Shown here piece after piece: positions 56,984 to 64,000 of a stretch of 64,000 nt of DNA. The notes beneath the pieces are model-generated. The model saw nothing but the letters and a program-made list of their open reading frames with translations, was not told the DNA's origin and made no database searches. The stretch covers positions 321,202,144-321,266,143 of the forward strand of contig CM022302.1 in the NCBI GenBank assembly GCA_011799875.1, given 5' to 3'. The first letter of the stretch is position 1. Every line of letters starts with the position of its first letter. Source of the stretch: Thinopyrum elongatum (taxonomy: Eukaryota; Streptophyta; Magnoliopsida; Poales; Poaceae). A program made the position numbers and the translations under genes.

Positions 56984-58810
56984 CTCGCGAGTGAACTGCT
57001 TGAAGACGCGATGGGAGGCGGGGGCCTGAGCGCCCCCCAGGATGCAGGCAATGGTACGAGGCTCTTGGAAGCCCCCGGTCCCATCATCTTGGTGGTGGTC
57101 GTCGTTCCTCCTTGGTGGCGGTGGCAGTGGAGGAAGGCCGGCGTTGCCCTGAGGACGATCCTCACAAGGCTGGTCCCTCCAGGGGCCGTCACGAGGCTGG
57201 CCCTGCCAGCGGTCCTCACGAGGCTGATCACGCTAGTCCTGGCGTGGGTCGCGATTGTCCCAGCGGCCTCCACCACAGCCTCCTCTATGGCCGTACCCAC
57301 GGTCATTGCTCTCAGAGCGGCGACCAAGGCGCCCGTCTCGGATGGCCCTGAGCTCTTGGCAGTCGTTGGTGTTGTGGTTGTGGACGTTGTGGAAGATGCA
57401 AAACGGGCGGCTGCCCTTGGAGGACTCGGGGTGGTCACAGCCGCGCTTAATCTCGGGCTTGGCCGCGAGCACAGCCGGGCCCTTGCGCTTCACATCCTTG
57501 GCCTTGGCCTTCTTGTCTTCAGGGTCGGCCTCCGAGAGCTCAAGGAGGGAGAGGCGACTTTCCTCTGCCCTCGCGCACCTGGTTGCCATGTTGAACATCT
57601 CCATAGCCGATCACAGGTCCTCGTGTATGGTGAGCTCTTCCTTCATCTTGACATCCCGGACGCCATCAGTGAATGCTGAAATGATGGCCTCGTCCGACAC
57701 CTTAGGGATCTTGAGGCGAACGTTGGTGAAGCACTGGATGTATTTGTGCAAGGTCTCCCCTGGCTGCTGCTTGATGTGCCGCAGGTCGCCTGCAGCAGGG
57801 GCATGGTCACGAGTGCCCTGGAAGTTGGCGATGAAGCGCTCACACAGCTCATCCTAGGAGGAGATCGATCCCACTAGGAGGTTCAGGAGCCATGAGCGTG
57901 TGCCATCCTTGAGGGCCATGGGAAACCAGGTCGCCATGACGTTCTCATCGCCGTTCGCCACCTCGATGCTCAGCTCATAGAGCTGGAGGAACTCAGCAGG
58001 GTCGGGGGTGCCGTCGTAGCGCGAAGCCAGATCCGGCTTGAACTTGTGGGGCCAGACGACGCGGCTCAGCTCCGGAGTGAACGCTCGGCAGCCTACCGCG
58101 CTCACAGGAGCCCGGCGCGGAGGGGGAGCCTGGTCTTGGCGCCCGCATGCCGCCACCTCGGGTGGCACACGGTCTTGACATAGCGGTGCTGGGAGCGCAC
58201 GCGCCTCCCCTTGAGGCCGCTACACCACCTGGCAGCTTTCTTCATCACGCGCCGGCGCCCTGCGCGGTGGGTTGCGCTTGGGAGCCTCACGCCTTGGCTC
58301 GGGGGCGACATCGCACCGAGGAGGAGGAGGAGGCGCGCCGTGGGCTACGTCGCCCAACTGAGGCGGAGGGGGAGGCAGCGAGCGAGACAGCGCAGGAGCC
58401 TCTCCAGCGGCGCTGATGAGCTTGGCGATGCGGTCCAGCCAGTCCTCGTAGAGGTCATCGGCCTGACGATAGCGCAGAAGCTTGCGCGCCATGAGCAACG
58501 CATCCTGCGTGTTCGCCGGCCCGCGACGAGCATGGGAGGACGAAGCAGCGGCCGGAGTCGGCGACTGAGTCGCGGTGCGACCATCACGCCGCACAGAGGG
58601 CTGCAGCGACGAGTCCTATTGCTCGTGGGCCGCTGGGCCGGTGGCAGCGATGGCTGCAGGGGAAGGGGAGCGATGAGGGGCGCCGTCACCCGCAGGCGCT
58701 GTCTGAGCAACACGGGCGGCGAGGGCCGCCCAGCGCTCGGCACGAACTCGACGAGCGTCAGCCATGAGAATGCGGAACGGCGGCGAAACGACCGACAGAC
58801 GAGAGGCTTC
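56984..58810 (-). pseudogene. Tat-type gag
   Basis: In order on the minus strand: an Ala/Pro/Arg-rich start (near 58760), DALLMARKLLRYRQADDLYEDWLDRIAKL (58500-58410), the gag core FKPDLASRYDGTPDPAEFL and MATWFPMALKDGTRSWLLNL (58040-57885), FNMATRCARAEESRL (57600-57550), a CIFHNVHNHNTNDC knuckle (57400-57355) and an Arg/Asp-rich tail. It has stops near 57855, 57606 and 57235 and frame changes near 58200. Gag is the best-preserved function of this element. Confidence 0.7.
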
Positions 58811-58815
58811 GACAC

Positions 58816-58836
58816 GCCCCTACCTGGCGTGCCAAA
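58816..58836 (-). other. Primer-binding site of Tat element
   Basis: On the minus strand TTTGGCACGCCAGGTAGGGG begins directly after the LTR. It matches the PBS at 39445 except for C to A at one position. Confidence 0.75.
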
Positions 58837-59709
58837 TGTCAGATTCAAGGCTCCGCTTACCCAAGAAAGGTTCGAACTCTGTGGCGTGTGTGAAGAACTC
58901 GACCTCTCCAGCCAACCGATTCGTCGCTCTCACGGCCTAGCTTGATGAACGGGAAAGGAAAGAGACACGGCAGTTTACCCAGGTTCGGGCCACCTTGCGG
59001 TGTAAGACCCTACTCCTGCTTTGGGGTGGATTAGCCTCGCGAGGGGCTCAGGATGAACTAGTACAAAGAAAGAACAACCTCACGAGGTCTGTTCTTGTGT
59101 GGGTTTGAGCTGGGGATTTGATATCTCTTTCCTACGGTGGTAGCTAACCTATATATAGTGGCCTTGGTCCTCTTCCTCCAAAATGTAGGTGGAAAGGGAT
59201 CCCACAATGGCCAATTTTGAAGGGGGACAAGTAGTACATCTTATCCTGACGAAAGGTGGTCTTCTCCTGCAAAGCTTCTAGTCATGACATCGTGGTGGGC
59301 TAGGCGATGACATTCATCCTGCCGTCTTGGCGGTCTTGGTCTCGTTGCACGGGAATGGAAACCTTTGGGTGATTCCTCGGGACTCCACGCCTGCGCTTGC
59401 CTCCTTAGCACAAAAGAGGAAACCTACTACGCTGCGCCCGCTGGCGCCCACCTGGCTATGGTCATCATGGCTTGCGTCACTCGAACCTCATGAGATGGGT
59501 GCTTGCATTGGAATCTCCACTCCTCGGGAGCCAGCCTAGGGAGGCCGCTCCCTCCGGAGTTCTTGGCGTCATCTGCCTCGCGAGCTTGGCTCCTTGCGAG
59601 GGTTTTGTCTTGCCGATGCTGAAGATGGGCCGTACCAGGCCGTCGATGGAGCCACGCCGTAGGCCGTAGGCAGGCAAGTCTGGGTACCCTGGTTCCCAGA
59701 ACGCCGGCA
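58837..59709 (-). repeat. 5' LTR of Tat element
   Basis: 873 bp, the partner of the LTR at 52434. Ends on the plus strand are TGTCAGATTC and GCCGGCA. The TATA box (ATATATAG) is at 59150-59157, and the 18-base motif at 58974-58991. Confidence 0.85.
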
Positions 59710-60891
59710 CACCCCTAAGGTCAGCACTACGCACGACCTCCAACACATATCCTACAAACACCAGAAACTAGTTGCAAATCCTGGACAGAGATCAAGGCGA
59801 TTAATAAGTCGAGAGAGCTTGGAGTGCCGAGAGCCCAATGTGTGGTAGTAACTGTCTTGGATCGAAACTCACTTCCTAAGGACGGTCCCAATGAGACAAC
59901 CCACCATGTACTCCTACATGGCCTCTCATTGCTACCTTTACCAAATCGTGTTCACACAGTTAGCTCTCAACAATAGGACATGTTCACCACCATCCCCATC
60001 CATCCTAGATGAATCAGACCTGACATAACACTAAACATAGCAGGCATAACAAGCAAGCATGAATGAGTAGGCACATCATGGCTCAAACAAATCCTACTAA
60101 TGCTAGTGGGTTTTTACTAATTACTGTGGGAATGACAGGTCATGCAGAGGAATGGGTTCAACTACCGCAACATGTAATAGTTGAATCGTTGTTGTCCTAA
60201 TGCAGTAAGAGAGAGCAAGAGCGAGAGGGGTTGTATCAGAATGCTCAAGGGGGGTTGCTTGCCTGGCACTTCTGAAGATAGTAGCTCTTCATCGGTGTCA
60301 TCAATCTCAATGTTGGAACAATGTCTACTGAGAGGGAACAACACCGGCAAACAAGAGGGAACATAATCAATGCAATGCAACAATATGATGCATGATCATG
60401 ACATGGCAATATGTTGTTGATTGAGCTAATGCGCTAGCAACCAGATTAAGTGAAGTTGGTTTGAACCGAAGATTCAAATTCAAACTCCATATGCGGTTAT
60501 TCAAATGCCATTTAATTGATTTGACCTGATCAGAAGGTATAAGTTGTTCAAACAAACATGAAAATGACATAAATAGATTCTTTGGATTTTTCTGATAATT
60601 TTTTATATATAAATTATTTCCATCTGAGTTATAGATTATTTGCTATGATTTTTAGAAGTTTATAGCGTTTTCTAGAATTTCCTGGCTATTTTAAATTAAA
60701 CTAAATCCAGAAAATACCTTGTTGCATTAGCATTGCGTCACTGTGACATCAGGAAGTCAACTGGGGCGGCCCAGGTCAAACTGACCAATGGGACCCGCAT
60801 GTCAGTGCCTTAACTAGTTAACAGGGGCGGTTAGTGCTAATTAACTAGTTAACCTAAATTAATTAGGGCCTGGGCCCACATGTCATTGACC

Positions 60892-63800
60892 TGTGGCGCC
60901 CCGCCTGAGCACCACTGTAGCCAGACGGTCGCCACGCATACCAGCCCAGGAAATCACTATGGCTTGCATGTTTACAACAAGTATCAGGAACACATGCATT
61001 TCTATTAATGGATATATAGGTCTTACATGATATCTTACAAGAGTGATGGCAGCGGAAAAGCTCTATCTAAGGCAGCATGGTCCTGGTGCGGCTCCAATCC
61101 ACAGGGATCTGACTAGGTTACTCTTCTAGGCCGCGAACACTTTGGCTCCTCGACGATGGACGATGGATCCTTATGTGAACCTGGCCACGTTAAAGGCCGC
61201 TGAGTACTTTTGAATGTACTCGCAAGCAAACCAAACTAACATATACACCAAGCAAAGCAATCCATGGCATTCAAGCATGCATTTGTTATTAGAGCAACAT
61301 TAATTATCATGGCATAGTATACCTGTCTAGCAAGATTAATCATTAAGTCATAACAGGTTTATCCAGCAAGATAACTACTAAAGTAAAATACAGTAAAGTA
61401 AAGCAAGTAAATAATCCATACTCTGAACATTCTCATGATCCAATCCGAATCTGATCCAAATCCAATCCAAATCATGTGGTCATCCAACCACTCATCTTAT
61501 AGCCATCCCATGGCTAACATATCATATTCCTGACATCATCTGATGTCAATGCATCTTCACTAAAAGTCTGATAAACTTACTCTCTTCCGGGTTGCCTCAC
61601 AACCCTCAGAATACTCATGCGTCACTGAGTACTTCCGATCATAAGACGAGTTCTTCCATCATTATTATCTTTGTTATGGTTGACCACCTAGTGAGTTCTG
61701 GACGGACTGTCCAATACCATGGACGCGGCTATTCGAATAGATTCTTACACTCTGTAGAGGTTGCGCACTTTACCCACACCATGGAGCACCTGGCCTCGTG
61801 ATCCCATTCGGGTGGACTATTGTTGCTCCAACAAAACATGCCTAACCCGTGACTCCTCTACCGTACCACCGGCAATCATTCTCCCCCGGAGTCAAGCCTT
61901 GTATGGCCCCTGTGTCACCTCGTGACACCTGCCACCGTCGTGGCCAACTAAACTGTCCCAAACGGGGACACCGGCAAAATAACTCAACTGGGCTCACAAG
62001 GTTATCGCCACCAACCGGGCCAGGGCAGCGCGTGAGCATAACCTTCCCTGTTTGGTGGTACCGATAAAAGAGCATGCGATCAGACCAAGTCAAGGCCGTC
62101 CCATACCGGCAAATGTGGCTGCATGGATAAGTCCGGACAGGTGAATCTGGGTCAACCGACTAGGTTTAGCTTTAGCAGGTACTTAGCAAGCATGGTTGTT
62201 TATCACAACAAGTTGAGGTGGCAGCAACTATGCCTTTAAGTAAATTACTTTGAATTATCACATAGCAAACTAATGCAAGTAATGTAAATAGTAAGTGCAA
62301 TCTAGCATAAGTTTAATTACTTCTATCACAGCATAATCATTAATTAAACATGCAATAATAACATAGAGCAATGCTTTAGGGCATATATCAGATGGTCAGC
62401 TTGCCTGGGGTCAAAGAATACTCCGGGAAGAAGTGCGGAGAGTCCGCGGAAAGGATTGCCGGAAAACTTTCTCTCCGAGAGGGGCTGTTTGAAGGGTAAG
62501 GGAAAAATGGTCATTTTCAGAATGTGTAAACATTATGAATATGACTCCATCGGGACGGGCTCGACGAACTAGAGACGTGGGCGTTGGTTTTACCTCATTC
62601 GGAGTTAGGACCAAAAAGATGTGAAGGTTTGAAGATCAGGGACTATTCTGTAAATAATATATTCACAGACAGGCCCCTGGTGGCTGAACCGAAAGCGCCT
62701 TTCTAAAAATACGCTTTCCAAAGGGAAAAAACGTATTCTTGCTCAAAGAGTAAGTGGAATGTGCTTTCGAGACGGGAAAACGTATTCGACAGAATACGCC
62801 TCCACTTAAAATGACGTGGCGAGACGGGGTCGTTCTCTGGGTCACTTACAGGTGGCCCCACCCCACCTTCTCTCTCCTCCTCCTTTCTTCTTCTTCTTCC
62901 CTCGATGAATGCAGTAGAGCAGCAGGAGGCCGCCGGCGCCTATCACCAGAGTGATCAGTGTGGCAAGGCGCACCCGCCAGTGGGCTTTGCTCTCGCCGGG
63001 AAGCCGCTGGGCCAACAGGGCCTCGGCCATGGCAAACAGCATTGCCGATGTCGATGGAAAGCTTGGCATGGTGGAGGAGAAGAGTGTCCGAGGCTATGGG
63101 AAGGCTTGTGGAGGTCAGGGGAGTGTTCTGGAGGTGGTGGAACGGAGGGAGGAGGCACGGCTCACTCCAATTTGGGAGGAGGCCGACAGCGGCCGTGGCG
63201 GCGATGGGGCAGCGAGGAAGAGCTTCAGGGCTCGGGCAGGTAGCTAGGGTGGGTACGGGAGTGAGGGAAGGCTGATGGTGAGCTCAAAGGGCTCCGGGGA
63301 TGGCTATATATAGCCGACCGGGCTCGCCGGATAAGCTCGGCCGTGTTGGCGATCTTATCCACGCACTAGAGCTCCGACGACACGCGGAAGGAGGAGGCGA
63401 TGTCCGCAAGGACTCCGGGACAGTGGAGCAGCCTATAAGAGATTCGGGAGAGCTCGAGGGGAAAGAGACAGAGAGGAAACAACGATGGCATCACGGGCAG
63501 AACAGTGGCGGAGCTCGTCGCGGCACGGCGAGGAGGATACTGGAGGGGGAAGGGCCTGGAGAGGGGACACGCGGACGGCGGCGACGTAGTCAGCACAAAA
63601 GGACAAGCTGCCGCGGCTCGAGCCGTCCTATCCGACGCGGTGGGCACGCGGTGCATAGTTTTTGCGTGCAGCTCACACGGTCACCACGCGCTCTGGTTGT
63701 TCTGGCACGCGCCTGCCGGTCCAACCTTGTCAAACATGTGCCTCACTGCTCAATTAGATAATTTGGATCAGTGGATGGACCAGGAAGGCTCTGGAGTGGT

Positions 63801-64000
63801 CGAGGGGATCCAGAATAGTTTCTGGTCAGGAAGTGTTTGTATGTTTCTGGAGAAGATTGGCTTGGTGAAAGTGGTTGATTTTTGGTGGAGGGGAGTTATT
63901 TGGACATATGAAGCCACTTTAAAAGTTTCATACCATTTGGGTACACCAAAATGGTACTTCTTTCACGGTGCTTCCAAATGGACAGAAACTTGAGAAAAAT
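60892..64000 (-). repeat. Gypsy LTR-type repeat, minus strand, runs off the window
   Basis: It starts TGTGGCGCCCCG, a common outer end of Triticeae gypsy LTRs in reverse. CGGCTATTCGAATAGAT near 61727 also occurs near 52123 in the other LTR, so the two are related. A palindromic TATA region (GGCTATATATAGCC at 63302-63315) may be the LTR promoter. The GC-rich frames at 62905-63761 have no protein motif. The right end lies outside the window. Confidence 0.5.

Larger units (their letters stand above)
52434..59709 (-). mobile_element. Complete but pol-deleted Tat-lineage element, 7.3 kb
   Basis: Both LTRs (874 and 873 bp), PBS, PPT and perfect 5-bp duplications are present. Order on the minus strand is 5' LTR, PBS, gag, protease, RT fragment, untranslated region with an antisense B3-like ORF, PPT, 3' LTR. 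Most of RT and all of RNase H and integrase are missing, so it must have depended on enzymes from relatives, if it moved in this form. In the first about 327 bp the two LTRs differ at 24 positions (about 7 percent), so the insertion is not recent. Confidence 0.85.
50987..60891 (-). repeat. Gypsy LTR (minus strand), interrupted by Tat element
   Basis: It begins TGTCAGGACCCCGATCC, the outer end of an abundant Triticeae gypsy LTR read in reverse, and runs to 52433, then from 59710 to about 60891. The text after the insertion continues the same LTR. The interruption is flanked by CACCC. The right limit, where TGTGGCGCCCCG begins, is tentative. No gene is supported in the LTR parts. Confidence 0.55.

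Noticed and set aside
57011..57857. Long plus-strand frames opposite gag
   Set aside because: They are shadows of the minus-strand gag coding region of the Tat element, which has a clear gag core and knuckle.
62905..63761. Possible host gene near the right edge
   Set aside because: Overlapping frames on both strands are GC-driven and lack motifs. The context is a gypsy LTR with a TATA region.
1..64000. CRISPR arrays, rRNA, snoRNA or bacterial-type operons
   Set aside because: No regular repeat-spacer pattern or conserved RNA gene was seen, and the sequence is clearly plant nuclear DNA. Repeats present are transposon-derived.

Overview
The window looks like intergenic DNA of a large-genome grass, most likely Triticeae (wheat, Aegilops, rye or barley). 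It is almost wall-to-wall transposable elements nested in each other. The clues are a BARE1/Angela/WIS-type copia LTR, grass chromovirus and Tat-type gypsy elements, a CACTA element and a Stowaway-like MITE. I see no intact host gene, rRNA, tRNA gene or CRISPR array. Nearly every coding stretch is a degraded retrotransposon or transposon gene.

Layout from the left. 1-2288: noncoding LTR-like remnants with a CT microsatellite and a GGATGTCC motif cluster. 2289 to about 4540: the 3' LTR end of a minus-strand gypsy element, with an antisense gene (plus strand, PF04195-type) beside its polypurine tract. 4545-5985: noncoding Triticeae repeat. 6205-6621: a captured 3'-5' exonuclease fragment fused to the gag of a plus-strand Tekay-type chromovirus that runs to 28169. 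That chromovirus is split in its integrase by an Angela-like copia element (9872-17982, minus) and in its 3' LTR by a four-LTR gypsy cluster (21124-27257, minus). 28217-38499: a second chromovirus-type LTR, split by an 8.3-kb CACTA element (28916-37190) with a TAC target duplication. 38500-50094: a chimera of two Tat-lineage gypsy elements on the plus strand. 50987-60891: an LTR-type repeat split by a structurally complete but pol-deleted Tat element (52434-59709, minus, CACCC duplications). 60892-64000: another LTR-type repeat.

The most interesting signal is in the Tat-type elements. Two of them (48130-48918 and 53650-54429) carry, just inside the 3' LTR and on the strand opposite to gag-pol, a TATA box about 100 bp upstream of a roughly 260-codon ORF. 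This ORF encodes a B3-like DNA-binding domain and an acidic, serine-rich tail. A third, related element at the left edge carries an unrelated PF04195-type ORF in the same antisense position, with its own TATA box and an intron-like segment. Together these suggest an antisense cargo slot in this retrotransposon lineage. The smallest member (52434-59709) has lost most of pol but kept gag, protease, PBS, PPT, both LTRs and the cargo.

Secondary points are an exonuclease-gag junction at a TGCAC microhomology, duplicated RNase H pairs in the Tat chimera, a four-LTR cluster with two different primer-binding sites, and an 18-base LTR motif shared by three elements.
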